64,000 bases of DNA from Propionibacteriaceae bacterium (GTDB lineage Bacteria; Actinomycetota; Actinomycetes; Propionibacteriales; Propionibacteriaceae). The translations under genes were made by a program, and so were the position numbers. Below the pieces are notes generated by a model. The model was not told the DNA's origin. It saw only the letters and a program-made list of their open reading frames with translations, and ran no database searches. The DNA is taken from positions 29,534 to 93,533 of the forward strand of contig JAUNKV010000007.1 of the NCBI GenBank assembly GCA_030532575.1, in the 5' to 3' direction. This document shows, in pieces, positions 43,369 through 52,602 of the stretch (positions are counted from its first letter, which is position 1; the number at the start of each line of letters is the position of its first letter).

Positions 43369-43997
43369 CCTACACCTTGGGGATCGACACCTCCCATCAC
43401 GTCGCCGTCGGCCTGGCCAAAGAAGGCGAGCCCGTGGCCAGGCTCGTGGTGGCCGACACCCGCGCCCATGGCGAGACCCTGATGCCGCTGGTCCAGCAGC
43501 TCTGCGCCGAGGCCGGGGTGGGGCTGCGCGAGATCGAGGCCTATGCCGTCGGCATGGGGCCGGGGCCCTTCACCGGGCTGCGCGTGGGGATCGTCGCGGC
43601 CCGCACCCTGGCGGCCGTGGCCAACCGCCCCGTGCACGGGGTCTGCTCCCTGGACGTCATCGCCACTCAGTGGCAGGGGGCGCCTGAGGAGTTCGTGGTG
43701 GCCTCCGACGCCCGCCGCAAGGAGCTGTACTGGGCGCACTACATCGGGGGGCAGCGCCAGGGAGAACCCCGGGTGGGTCCACCGACTGGGTTGCCCGAGC
43801 TGCCGCTGGCCGGGCCGGTGCCCGAGCAGTACGACCTGGCGGTCGCAGGACCCAAGGCCCTGGATGCGGCCGTCCTGGCGGCCTGCTGGGATGAGCTGCC
43901 CGAGGTCTCGGGGGAGCCGTTCTACCTGCGTCCTGCGGATGCGGCGGTGCCCACCACCCGGAAATCGGCGCTGCCCAGGCTGCGGGTACCTCGATGA
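43365..43997 (+). CDS. tsaB: t6A modification protein TsaB
   Basis: The 210-residue protein has the ASKHA-like fold of TsaB, the scaffold partner of TsaD. It shows TLGIDTSHHVAVGLA at the start, HGETLMPLVQQLCAEAGV, and the family signature GMGPGPFTGLRVGIVAARTLA. It lacks catalytic metal ligands, as expected. It overlaps the GNAT-TsaE gene and rimI by 4 bp each. Confidence 0.96.
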   Translation: MTYTLGIDTSHHVAVGLAKEGEPVARLVVADTRAHGETLMPLVQQLCAEAGVGLREIEAYAVGMGPGPFTGLRVGIVAARTLAAVANRPVHGVCSLDVIATQWQGAPEEFVVASDARRKELYWAHYIGGQRQGEPRVGPPTGLPELPLAGPVPEQYDLAVAGPKALDAAVLAACWDELPEVSGEPFYLRPADAAVPTTRKSALPRLRVPR

Positions 43998-44452
43998 CGG
44001 TGCGGCCCGCCACGCTGGCCGACGCCGCCGCCGTCGCCCGGCTGGAGGAGAGCTTCCCGGCCTCCCAGCGCTGGAGTGAGGCGGCCTGGCGCGAGGAGAT
44101 CGAGGCCTCGCAACACCTGGTGCTGGTGGGGGAGGACGACGGGGTCGTTGCGGCCTGCGCCTGGCGTGCGGCCTTCGACGTGGCCGAGTTGTACCGGGTG
44201 GTCGTCGCCCCACAGCATCGTCGCCGAGGTCTTGGCAGTGAGCTCGTGCGTCGTGGGCTGACCTGGGCGGGTGCGCAGGGGATGCAGCGTGTGATGCTGG
44301 AGGTCGCGCACGACAACGACGCTGCCATCGCCTTGTACCGGGGGCACGGCTTCGTCCCGGTGGCAGGACGCGCAAACTACTACGGCCGGGGCCGCGACGC
44401 ACTCATCATGGAGCGGCAAGCCCAGGGGCACACGAAGGAGGAACCGTCATGA
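43994..44452 (+). CDS. rimI: Ribosomal-protein-alanine N-acetyltransferase RimI
   Basis: The 152-residue GNAT enzyme shows [22 protein letters not shown], the acetyl-CoA loop [20 protein letters not shown], and [21 protein letters not shown], the RimI signature. RimI acetylates the N terminus of S18 and, in actinobacteria, other proteins. It lies between tsaB and tsaD with 4-bp overlaps, the usual actinobacterial arrangement. Confidence 0.93.
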   Translation: MTVRPATLADAAAVARLEESFPASQRWSEAAWREEIEASQHLVLVGEDDGVVAACAWRAAFDVAELYRVVVAPQHRRRGLGSELVRRGLTWAGAQGMQRVMLEVAHDNDAAIALYRGHGFVPVAGRANYYGRGRDALIMERQAQGHTKEEPS

Positions 44453-45492
44453 GCGAGCCGTTGATCCTCGGCATCGAGTCGTCCTGCGACGAGACCGGGG
44501 TGGGCATCGTGCGCGGCAACGAGTTGTTGGCCAGCGAGGTGGCCTCCTCGGTGGAGCTGCACGCCAGGTTCGGTGGGGTGGTGCCGGAGATCGCCTCCCG
44601 GGCCCACCTGTCGGCCTTCATGCCCATCTTGGAGCGAGCTACCGCCGTCGCGGACGTGGACCTGGCCGAGGTCGATGCCATCGCCGTCACGGCTGGTCCC
44701 GGGCTGATGGGGGCGCTGCTGGTGGGGATCTCAGCGGCCAAGGCACTGGCCGCCTACCTGGACAAGCCGCTCTACGGGGTGAACCACCTGGTGGGGCACA
44801 TCGCGGTGGACCTGCTGGACCACGGCCCCCTGCCGATGCCGACGCTGGCGCTGCTGGTCTCCGGCGGGCACACCTCGCTGCTGCACGTGAAGGACCTGGC
44901 ACGAGACATCACCGAGTTGGGTTCCACCATCGACGACGCGGCGGGCGAGGCCTACGACAAGGTGGCGCGACTGCTAGGGCTGGCCTATCCGGGGGGTCCG
45001 GTCATCGACCGGGCGGCTGCCGACGGCGACCCGGCGGCCATCCGCTTCCCGCGGGGATTGACCGCCCGACACGACCTGGAGCGGCACCGTTTCGACTTCT
45101 CATTCTCCGGGCTGAAGACTGCGGTCGCGCGCTGGGTGGAGACCGCCCGGCTGGAGGGCCGCGAGGTCCCCGTCGCGGATGTCTGCGCCAGCTTCCAGGA
45201 GGCCGTGGCCGATGTGCTGGTGACCAAGACCCTGGATGCGGCCAGGCACACCGGGGCAGCCACGATCCTGCTCGGTGGGGGAGTGGCGGCGAACTCCCGG
45301 CTGCGCGGTCTCATGGCGGAACAGGCGGCGGCCTCCGGGATCGAGGTCAGGCGTCCCCGCCCGGCGCTGTGCACCGACAACGGGGCGATGATCGCCGCGG
45401 TCGGGGTGGAGGTGGTGCGGGCCGGGCTGGCGCCGTCGGCCCTGGACTTCTCCGCCGAGCCGGGCCTGCCGGTGACCCGGGTCGTCGTCTGA
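44449..45492 (+). CDS. tsaD: tRNA t6A threonylcarbamoyltransferase TsaD
   Basis: TsaD transfers the threonylcarbamoyl group to A37 of tRNAs reading ANN codons. The 347-residue ASKHA protein has [28 protein letters not shown], the metal ligands His113 and His117 in [14 protein letters not shown], and [15 protein letters not shown]. It closes the four-gene t6A operon (GNAT-TsaE, TsaB, RimI, TsaD) and overlaps rimI by 4 bp. Confidence 0.97.
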   Translation: MSEPLILGIESSCDETGVGIVRGNELLASEVASSVELHARFGGVVPEIASRAHLSAFMPILERATAVADVDLAEVDAIAVTAGPGLMGALLVGISAAKALAAYLDKPLYGVNHLVGHIAVDLLDHGPLPMPTLALLVSGGHTSLLHVKDLARDITELGSTIDDAAGEAYDKVARLLGLAYPGGPVIDRAAADGDPAAIRFPRGLTARHDLERHRFDFSFSGLKTAVARWVETARLEGREVPVADVCASFQEAVADVLVTKTLDAARHTGAATILLGGGVAANSRLRGLMAEQAAASGIEVRRPRPALCTDNGAMIAAVGVEVVRAGLAPSALDFSAEPGLPVTRVVV

Positions 45493-45646
45493 GTGCTTGG
45501 TGCGACGGGTTTGGATATCAGTCAGGTAACAATCCGTCTCAAATTTGCTCCTTCCTGTTCTCAGGGCCGCGAAATCCGACTAGGGTCCGGTGCGAATCGG
45601 TCCTGATCCCAGGGATCGCGTGTCGGGAATCGACCAAGGAGAAACT

Positions 45647-47476
45647 ATGAAGTTCAAGGGCTCCAAGGCTGCCCTTGCCGCACTGGTGGGTGGAGCGTTG
45701 CTGCTCGGTGCCTGCTCCAGCGGCCAGGACCCAGCCGGTGACAGCACCAAGGTGAACACGAGTGTTGAGATCGCCAGCGGTCCGGACGCCTGCAGGAAGG
45801 ACACCGGGGTCACTGAGACCAAGGACGGCCAGATCATCTACAGCCCCGGCCCCGGGCAGTGGAGCGGCTACAACAACCTCACCGACGGCACCTACTCCAC
45901 CTACAACTCCGTTGTGGCTGACAGGATGGTCAGCTCCTTCACCTACTTCGGCACCGATGGCACCATCTGCGAGGACAAGGACTTCGGCACCTTCGAGGTG
46001 CTGAGCGAGGCCCCGCTCGAGGTGAAGTACACCATCAGCGACAAGGCCGTGTGGTCCGATGGCACCCCGGTGACCATCAACGACTACCTGCTGGACTGGG
46101 CCGCCCAGAACCCGGAGTTCTTGGTGCCGGGCAAGGCCAGCGGGGAGGACAAGGACGCCAAGGCGGTCTATGAGCACGTGTCCTCCTCCTTCGCGAAGGA
46201 GGTCCCGGAGGGGCCGCAGGGTGAGATCGGCTCCAAGACCTTCACCCTGAAGTTCAAGGGTGCCTACCCCGACTGGAAGATCCTCTTGGGCAACGTCATG
46301 CCCGCCCACGTCGTGGCCAAGCAGTCCGGTCTGGAGCCCGATGCCCTGGCCAAGGCGATCCTCGATCGCGACGCCGAGACCGTGAAGAAGGGCGCTGACT
46401 TCTGGAACACCGGCTGGAACTTCAACCCGGGCGAACTCCCGGAGGCCGACCTCATCCCCTCGATGGGCCCCTACCAGGTGAAGCAGGGCGGATGGCAGGG
46501 CACCACGCTGACGCTGGAGCCCAACCCCATGTACTGGGGCCCCAAGCCCGCCACCAAGAACCTCGTCTTCAGCTACGTCGATGACGCCCAGATGGCCCAG
46601 GCGCTGCAGAACGGCGACCTCAACGTCATCGACCCCCAGGCCACCGTCGACACGGTTGGTCAGCTGACCGACATCGGCCCGAGTGTCACGGTCAACACCT
46701 TCCCGACGCTGACCTGGGAGCACCTGGACTTCAACTTCCGCGACAACAACGTGTTCTCCGACGCCCAGGGCGGTATCAAGCTGCGTCAGGCCTTCGCCCA
46801 TTGCGTGCCCAGGCAGAACATCGTGGATTCGCTCATCAAGCCGCTGGACCCCGGTGCCGAGATCATGAATGCCCGCGAGGTCTTCCCCTTCCAGACCGAG
46901 AAGTACAAGGAGGTCGTCGAGGCCGCCTACGACGGCAGCTACGACCAGGTCGACATCGAGAAGTCCAAGCAGCTGGTGGCCGAGTCCGGTGTGAGCACCC
47001 CGATCAAGGTGCGCATCGGCTACAAGGCTGGCAACAACCGCCGCGCTGACACGGTGACCGCCATCCAGGCCTCCTGCAAGGAAGCCGGCTTCGAGGTCAC
47101 TGACGCAGCCTCCGCCGATTTCTTCGACAAGGAGCTGAAGAACGGTGACTTCGAGGTGGCGCTGTACGCCTGGTCCGGTTCCGGTCAGATCGTCTCCGGT
47201 CAGAACATCTACTCCAGCAACAAGCCGCAGAACCGAACCGAGTACTCCAACGCCAAGGTTGACGAGGCCTGGAACGTCCTGACCGACACCCTCGACGAGA
47301 AAAAGCAGATGGAGCAGATCAAGATCATCGAGAAGGAGCTGTGGGACACCCTGTTCGGTATCCCGCTGTACGCCCACCCGGGGCTGACGGCCTACAGCTC
47401 GAACATCGAGAACATCCGTCCGATCACCGGGCAGAGCAAGACCGTGTGGAACGGCGAGCAGTGGCAGCTCAAGTGA
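45647..47476 (+). CDS. ABC transporter substrate-binding lipoprotein, peptide/opine family 5
   Basis: The 609-residue lipoprotein has lipobox LLGAC (Cys23) and the long bilobed fold of oligopeptide/dipeptide-binding proteins (SBP family 5). Family features include VKYTISDKAVWSDGTPVT, LTLEPNPMYWG and NGDLNVIDPQ. AAGGAG precedes the ATG by 6 nt. A strong hairpin at 47504 separates it from the permease genes, which probably keeps binding protein levels above those of the channel. Ligand class (peptide) is inferred from family and operon. Confidence 0.92.
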   Translation: MKFKGSKAALAALVGGALLLGACSSGQDPAGDSTKVNTSVEIASGPDACRKDTGVTETKDGQIIYSPGPGQWSGYNNLTDGTYSTYNSVVADRMVSSFTYFGTDGTICEDKDFGTFEVLSEAPLEVKYTISDKAVWSDGTPVTINDYLLDWAAQNPEFLVPGKASGEDKDAKAVYEHVSSSFAKEVPEGPQGEIGSKTFTLKFKGAYPDWKILLGNVMPAHVVAKQSGLEPDALAKAILDRDAETVKKGADFWNTGWNFNPGELPEADLIPSMGPYQVKQGGWQGTTLTLEPNPMYWGPKPATKNLVFSYVDDAQMAQALQNGDLNVIDPQATVDTVGQLTDIGPSVTVNTFPTLTWEHLDFNFRDNNVFSDAQGGIKLRQAFAHCVPRQNIVDSLIKPLDPGAEIMNAREVFPFQTEKYKEVVEAAYDGSYDQVDIEKSKQLVAESGVSTPIKVRIGYKAGNNRRADTVTAIQASCKEAGFEVTDAASADFFDKELKNGDFEVALYAWSGSGQIVSGQNIYSSNKPQNRTEYSNAKVDEAWNVLTDTLDEKKQMEQIKIIEKELWDTLFGIPLYAHPGLTAYSSNIENIRPITGQSKTVWNGEQWQLK

Positions 47477-47503
47477 TGTTGCGCCTGTGAGATGACACCG
47501 TGA

Positions 47504-47537
47504 AACGGGGGTGGGTGAGCCTTCACCCACCCCCGTT
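47504..47537 (+). terminator. Intra-operon terminator after the substrate-binding gene
   Basis: AACGGGGGTGGGTGA (47504-47518), loop GCCT, and the exact complement (47523-47537) form a 15-bp stem, extended outward by GACAC/GTGTC. A partial terminator here would reduce downstream expression. Confidence 0.82.
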
Positions 47538-47660
47538 CCGTGTCTGCAGAACCGTCCATCGCGGGCATCCGTGCCACCGGAGGCGTCCCGGTGCTCTATC
47601 ATCAGGCGCTATGGGTCTTCCCGGTGGGGCCCAGACCTGCCAGCCGGAATAGGAACTACC

Positions 47661-49166
47661 GTGATCAAGTACATCGCCAAGAGGCTCCTCATCTCCTTGA
47701 TGATCCTCTTCCTGGGCTCGCTGCTGCTGTTCGTCCTGGTCATCAACTCGGGCGACCCGCTGGCGGCGCTCCGGGAGTCGAACGATCCCAACCGTGAGAA
47801 CCAGATGGCCCAGCTGACCCAGCGCATGGGGCTGGACAAGCCGTGGTACGAGCGCTACTGGGACTGGCTGTCGAAGATGCTCCGAGGCGATTTCGGGATC
47901 GCTTCTGATGGCTCCGAGGTCAACGCGCTCGTGGTGTCCGCGGCCTCCTCGACACTGCGGATGGTGGTCCTGGCGAGCCTGCTGGCCATCACCATCGGCA
48001 TCACCTTGGGCGTGCTGACGGCGGTTCGGCAGTACAGCGGCTTCGACTACGCCGTGACCATGATGGCCTTCGTGTTCTTCTCACTGCCGGTGTTCTGGTT
48101 CGCGGTGCTGCTGAAGCACTACGCCGCCATCGAGTTCAACAACTGGATCGCGACGGCCAAGTTCGCACCACCGATGATCGTCGGCGTCGCCGCCTTCCTC
48201 GGCCTCGTGATCGCCGCCGTCGTCGGTGGTCCGTGGAATCGTCGCCTCATCACCTTCGGCGCCCTGTTCGTGGCCTTCGCGGGCGTCCTGTTCTACTTCG
48301 ACGCCGTGACCTGGTTCCGTCGCCCGGCCATCGGGCTGCCGGTCTACATCCTGCTGGTGATCGGGATCGCCGTCATGCTGATCGTGCTGACCAGTGGTTT
48401 CGGCAACAAGGGGGTGCGCAACGCGGTGGGGGTCACCGCCGGGGTCGCCATCGTCGGTTACGCCATCATGCGGGGCATCCTCATGACCAGCCCCAGCTAC
48501 TGGCTGCTGTTCCTGCTGCTGGTGGTCGCCATCGTCGTCGCGGTGTTGGCGGGCCAGTTCCTGGGAGGCTTCTCCCGCAGACAGGCCATCTTCGCCTCCG
48601 TGGTCACCAGCCTGCTGGCCTCCGTCGCGGCATTGATCGACCTGTTGCTCAGCAACTGGTCGAACTACCTCAAGGTCCAGCCCCGGCCGATCCCCACCAT
48701 CGGCTCCGCGACGGCGAACTTCTCCACCACCTGGTGGGGCCACAACATCGATCTGCTGACCCACATCTTCCTCCCCACGATGGCCTTGATGCTGATCTCG
48801 CTGGCCTCCTACACCCGCTACACCCGGGCCTCGATGCTGGAGGTGCTGAACCAGGACTACATCCGCACCGCGCGCTCCAAGGGCATCTCGGAGCGCAAGG
48901 TCATCACACGGCACGCGCTGCGCAACTCCCTGATCCCGCTGGCCACCATCATGGCCTTCGACTTCGCAGGTCTGATCGGTGGTGCGGTCATCACCGAGCG
49001 GGTCTTCGGGTGGCAGGGCATGGGAGCGATGTTCGCCTCGGGTCTCGCCGCTGTTGACCCCACCCGGGTGATGGCCTTCTACGTCGTCACCGGTACCGCT
49101 GCCGTGGTGATGAACATGGTCGCTGACATCGCCTACGCCTTCCTGGACCCGAGGATTTCCCGATGA
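47661..49166 (+). CDS. Enlarged ABC transporter permease (DppB/OppB type)
   Basis: At 501 residues this is far longer than typical DppB permeases (about 310-340). The N terminus (IKYIAKRLLISLMILFLGSLL, then GLDKPWYERYWDWLSKMLRGDFG) and the C-terminal coupling region (MLEVLNQDYIRTARSKGISERKVITRHALRNSL) are canonical. Between them, about residues 160-330 hold an extra block with roughly five hydrophobic spans that replaces the usual short loop. GTG 47661 follows AGGA. It forms the channel with the next gene, which it overlaps by 4 bp. Confidence 0.88.
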   Translation: MIKYIAKRLLISLMILFLGSLLLFVLVINSGDPLAALRESNDPNRENQMAQLTQRMGLDKPWYERYWDWLSKMLRGDFGIASDGSEVNALVVSAASSTLRMVVLASLLAITIGITLGVLTAVRQYSGFDYAVTMMAFVFFSLPVFWFAVLLKHYAAIEFNNWIATAKFAPPMIVGVAAFLGLVIAAVVGGPWNRRLITFGALFVAFAGVLFYFDAVTWFRRPAIGLPVYILLVIGIAVMLIVLTSGFGNKGVRNAVGVTAGVAIVGYAIMRGILMTSPSYWLLFLLLVVAIVVAVLAGQFLGGFSRRQAIFASVVTSLLASVAALIDLLLSNWSNYLKVQPRPIPTIGSATANFSTTWWGHNIDLLTHIFLPTMALMLISLASYTRYTRASMLEVLNQDYIRTARSKGISERKVITRHALRNSLIPLATIMAFDFAGLIGGAVITERVFGWQGMGAMFASGLAAVDPTRVMAFYVVTGTAAVVMNMVADIAYAFLDPRISR

Positions 49167-50179
49167 GTGCCGAGAACAGCAACGAGAACAAGATGTCCGA
49201 GAACACTCCAACCACCGAGACCCCCGAGGCCGTCGAGGTCGAGGCCAGCTACGAGATCGAGGAAACCCTCGACAAGGCGGGCGAGCGTTCCTACTCCCAG
49301 GGTGCGCTGATCCGTCGTCGGTTCCTGCGTCACCGTGGAGCCATGATCGCACTCACCGTGCTCTGCCTCATCATCATCATGGCCTTCACCTCCGCCGGGG
49401 TCGGGCCGATCCCTGGCTGGTGGCCGAAGAACTACCTGGACGTCTACCCGACGGTCAGCGCCGGGGCCCCGACCCTGAAGCTGTGGCCCTTCCAGATCGG
49501 GGAGCACCCCTTCGGGCAGACCACGGTTGGCAAGGACTACTTCGCCCTGGTGATGGAGGGTACCCGCAAGTCGGTCATCATCGCCTTCACGGTGGGGGCC
49601 ATCGCCACCACCATCGGTACCGTCATCGGTGCTGCCGCCGGGTACTTCCGGGGCTGGATCGAGGCCTTCCTGATGCGTGCCACCGATCTGGTCATCATCA
49701 TCCCGCTGCTGGTGCTGGCCTCCGTGCTGGGCCGGATGACCAATGGCAACAACATCTTCTACCTGGCCGGGGTGCTGGGCATCGTGGTGTGGACCGGCAT
49801 GGCCCGCCTGGTGCGCGGCGAGGTGCTGTCCCTGCGCGAGCGGGAGTTCGTTCACGCCGCGAAGGCGATTGGCACCTCCAACTGGCGGATCATCTTCCGC
49901 CACATCCTGCCGAACTCCGTCGGCGTCATCGTGGTGAACTCCACCCTGCTCATCGCCTCGGCGATCCTGCTGGAGACCGCGCTGTCCTACCTGGGCTTCG
50001 GCGTGAAGGCTCCCGAGACCTCGCTCGGGCTGCTGATCTCGGAGTACCAGACGGCGCTGACCACCCGGCCCTGGCTGTTCTGGTGGCCGGGCATGTTCAT
50101 CCTGGCCATCGCGCTGTGCGTCAACTTCATCGGCGACGGCCTGCGTGATGCCTTCGACCCCCGGCAGCAGACGGACTGA
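49163..50179 (+). CDS. ABC transporter permease (DppC/OppC type)
   Basis: The 338-residue permease has a cytosolic N-terminal tail of about 55 mostly acidic residues, then RRRFLRHRGAMIALTVLCL with the first membrane span, and five or so more spans. The EAA coupling loop is EFVHAAKAIGTSNWRIIFRHILPN, and the C-terminal segment GDGLRDAFDPR is diagnostic. It partners with the enlarged DppB-type permease and overlaps it by 4 bp; the fused ATPase follows 12 nt later. Confidence 0.93.
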   Translation: MSAENSNENKMSENTPTTETPEAVEVEASYEIEETLDKAGERSYSQGALIRRRFLRHRGAMIALTVLCLIIIMAFTSAGVGPIPGWWPKNYLDVYPTVSAGAPTLKLWPFQIGEHPFGQTTVGKDYFALVMEGTRKSVIIAFTVGAIATTIGTVIGAAAGYFRGWIEAFLMRATDLVIIIPLLVLASVLGRMTNGNNIFYLAGVLGIVVWTGMARLVRGEVLSLREREFVHAAKAIGTSNWRIIFRHILPNSVGVIVVNSTLLIASAILLETALSYLGFGVKAPETSLGLLISEYQTALTTRPWLFWWPGMFILAIALCVNFIGDGLRDAFDPRQQTD

Positions 50180-50190
50180 GGACAACAGAC

Positions 50191-51918
50191 ATGACTGACA
50201 CCAACACCACCCCGGCCGCCACCGAGCCGGTGCTGCAGTTCCAGCAGCTGGACGTCAACTTCCGCACCGAGTTCGGCCGGGTCCACGCCGTCAAGGGCAT
50301 CGACCTGGTGGTCAACCCGGGCGAGGTCGTGGCTCTGGTCGGCGAGTCCGGCTCCGGCAAGTCCGTGACCGCCACCACCGCGCTGGGCCTGCTGCCCAGG
50401 ACCGCGACGATCACCGGCGAGACGATGGTTGCCGACAAGACGGTCTCCAAGCTGGACCAGCGGGGGCTTCGGGCGCTGCGCGGCAACCGCGTCGCGATGG
50501 TCTTCCAGGAGCCGATGACGGCGCTGAACCCCGTCATCCGCATCGGTGAACAGCTCACCGAAGCGATGGAGGTCCACGATGTGGCCTACGGGCAGCAGGC
50601 CTGGGACCGTGCCGTCGATCTGCTGAAGGCCGTCGGTATCCCCAACGCGGAGCGCCGCGCCAAGCAGTACCCGCACGAGCTCTCCGGCGGTATGAGGCAG
50701 CGCGTGGTGATCGCGATGGCGCTGGCCTGCGACCCCGAGGTCATCATCGCCGACGAGCCCACCACGGCACTCGACGTGACGGTGCAGGCCGACATCCTGG
50801 ATCTGTTGCGTTCACTGAAGGACAAGCTCAACACGGGCATTCTGCTCATCACCCACAACATGGGCGTGGTGGCGGACATGGCCGACCGGGTTGCGGTGAT
50901 GTTCAAGGGCAACATCGTGGAGCGGGGGACCGCCGAGGAGGTGCTGCTGAACCCGCAGCACCCCTACACCAAGAAGCTGCTCGATGCGGTGCCGCACCTG
51001 GGTGAGGGGCAGGGGCAGTTCGGCTCCAAGCCCGCCGAGGTTCCCGCCGATGCGGGGCTGGCGCTGGACGTGCGCGACATGGTTGTGGAGTACAAGCGGG
51101 CGGGCAAGAAGCCGTTCCGCGCCGTCGACGGTGTGAGCTTCGACGTGCGGCGCGGCGAGATCGTCGGTCTGGTGGGGGAGTCCGGCTCCGGCAAGTCCAC
51201 CATCGGCCGGGCCCTGCTGGGGTTGATCCCGTCGGCCGCTGGCGAGGTGCGGGTGCTGGGTGAGGACCTGCTGGGGCTGAAAGGCCGCCAGGTCAAGGAG
51301 TTGCGCCGTCGGATCGGCGTGATCTTCCAGGACCCGGCCGCATCCTTGAACCCGCGGCTGCCGGTGGGTGATGTGATCTCGGAGCCGCTGGAGGTCCACA
51401 GGATCGGCGACAAGAAGTCGCGTCAGGAGAAGGTGCACGAGCTGCTGGACGCGGTGGCCCTGCCGAAGAGCGCCTACAACCGCTACCCGCACGAGCTGTC
51501 TGGCGGTCAGCGGCAGCGGGTCTCCATCGCGCGGGCGCTGTCGCTGAAGCCGGACCTGCTGATCGCGGATGAGCCGACCTCGGCGTTGGACGTCTCCGTG
51601 CAGGCCTCGGTGCTGGCGATGCTCATCGAGCTGCAGCAGGACTTCGGTTTCGCCTGCCTGTTCATCAGCCATGACCTGGCGGTGATCGACTCGCTGGCGC
51701 ACCGCGTCGTGGTGATGCAGCACGGCAAGATCGTGGAGAAGGGCGACTGCGCGGACGTGCTGCTGAACCCGCAGGAGGAGTACACCAAGCGGCTGCTGGC
51801 CGCGGCCCCGGTGCCCGACCCGATTGAGCAGCGTCGTCGTCGTGAGGAGCGTCACGCGCTGCTGGAGTCGCTGGGCGAGGAGGTCGTCGAGATCGACACC
51901 CGCGAGCTGGATCAATAA
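50191..51918 (+). CDS. Fused dipeptide/oligopeptide ABC ATPase (DppD-DppF)
   Basis: The 575-residue protein has two complete ATPase halves. The first (about 8-280) has [11 protein letters not shown] and [19 protein letters not shown]; the second (about 295-560) has [11 protein letters not shown] and [19 protein letters not shown]. Each ends in the oligopeptide-specific [11 protein letters not shown] or [15 protein letters not shown] C-terminal segment. It powers the importer formed by the two permeases and the lipoprotein, replacing the usual separate DppD and DppF subunits. Confidence 0.94.
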   Translation: MTDTNTTPAATEPVLQFQQLDVNFRTEFGRVHAVKGIDLVVNPGEVVALVGESGSGKSVTATTALGLLPRTATITGETMVADKTVSKLDQRGLRALRGNRVAMVFQEPMTALNPVIRIGEQLTEAMEVHDVAYGQQAWDRAVDLLKAVGIPNAERRAKQYPHELSGGMRQRVVIAMALACDPEVIIADEPTTALDVTVQADILDLLRSLKDKLNTGILLITHNMGVVADMADRVAVMFKGNIVERGTAEEVLLNPQHPYTKKLLDAVPHLGEGQGQFGSKPAEVPADAGLALDVRDMVVEYKRAGKKPFRAVDGVSFDVRRGEIVGLVGESGSGKSTIGRALLGLIPSAAGEVRVLGEDLLGLKGRQVKELRRRIGVIFQDPAASLNPRLPVGDVISEPLEVHRIGDKKSRQEKVHELLDAVALPKSAYNRYPHELSGGQRQRVSIARALSLKPDLLIADEPTSALDVSVQASVLAMLIELQQDFGFACLFISHDLAVIDSLAHRVVVMQHGKIVEKGDCADVLLNPQEEYTKRLLAAAPVPDPIEQRRRREERHALLESLGEEVVEIDTRELDQ

Positions 51919-51967
51919 ACGGATGCGCGGTGAGGTGGGGCGCGTTCCAAGGATCGTCCCCCACCGA

Positions 51968-52140
51968 GCACGAATCGCCGGCGAAAAGCGCTGGCGCGTC
52001 GCCATACGACGGTGAACGGTCGAAGACCCGCGATTCCTGCTTCTTTCCTCCCGGGGGACCAGACCGAGCACGAATCGCCGGCGAAAGACGCTGGCGCGTC
52101 GCCATACGACGGCGGGCCGTCTTTTCTCTGCGATTCCTGC
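51968..52140. repeat. Pair of 73-nt structured repeats (family B)
   Basis: Copies at 51968-52040 and 52068-52140 are spaced 100 bp and match those at 8872-9307 in length, in both 11-nt ends and in internal fold. These two carry C-G at the covarying position (GGCGA ... TCGCC). The loops and right arms differ from the first cluster, so the pairs are old or diverged. They lie between the fused ATPase gene and the S4 gene, which converge. Confidence 0.85.
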
Positions 52141-52178
52141 CCGGGGCACTGGCCGGTTCGTGTGGGGTGGCGGAGGGC

Positions 52179-52538
52179 TCAGCCGTCGTGGCCCATGAGT
52201 TTGTCGATGGCGCGGCGGTCCTTCTTGGTGGGGCGTCCGGCTCCGCGGTCGCGTCGGGCCATCGGGACCGACAGGTAGGCGGGGCGCTCGGGGGAGTGGT
52301 CCTTGTAGGCCTTTTGCGCGATGGGTGCCCCGACCCGTTTGTTGAGCAGTTCGATGACCTCGAACTCGCGGGTCCAGCCGGGTTCCTTGACGCTCACCCG
52401 GTCCCCGGGTTTGACGACGTGGGCGGGTTTCACCGGGTCGCCGTTGAGGCGTACGTGCCCGCCGGTGACGGCCTTCGTCGCCAGGGAGCGGGTCTTGAAC
52501 AGCCTGACACTCCACAACCACACGTCAAGTCGCGTCAT
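52179..52538 (-). CDS. S4 domain RNA-binding protein (Hsp15-like)
   Basis: The 119-residue protein opens with the S4 fold MTRLDVWLWSVRLFKTRSLA, followed by GGHVRLNGDPVKPAHVVKPGDRV. It then has a short basic tail with RRDRGAGRPTKKDRRAIDKL. Its relatives (HslR/Hsp15) rescue stalled 50S subunits. TAGACT lies 7 nt before ATG 52538 on its strand, with no clear Shine-Dalgarno. It is divergent from the THUMP-like gene. Confidence 0.9.
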   Translation of the reverse strand: MTRLDVWLWSVRLFKTRSLATKAVTGGHVRLNGDPVKPAHVVKPGDRVSVKEPGWTREFEVIELLNKRVGAPIAQKAYKDHSPERPAYLSVPMARRDRGAGRPTKKDRRAIDKLMGHDG

Positions 52539-52545
52539 GGGGAGC

Positions 52546-52551
52546 AGTCTA
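52546..52551 (-). promoter_or_regulatory. -10 hexamer TAGACT, leaderless S4-domain gene
   Basis: On the minus strand TAGACT is 7 nt before ATG 52538. Confidence 0.5.
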
Positions 52552-52589
52552 TGACCACAGCTGGTCGAGCCGGGTCTGGGGAACAGCGG

Positions 52590-52595
52590 TAGGGT
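52590..52595 (+). promoter_or_regulatory. -10 hexamer TAGGGT, leaderless THUMP-like gene
   Basis: TAGGGT is 7 nt before ATG 52603. Confidence 0.5.
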
Positions 52596-52602
52596 CAGGG
52601 GC

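Noticed and set aside
45605..45617. Palindrome GATCCC-A-GGGATC before the peptide-binding gene as an operator
   Set aside because: It is short and could arise by chance; no second copy or known regulator site supports it.
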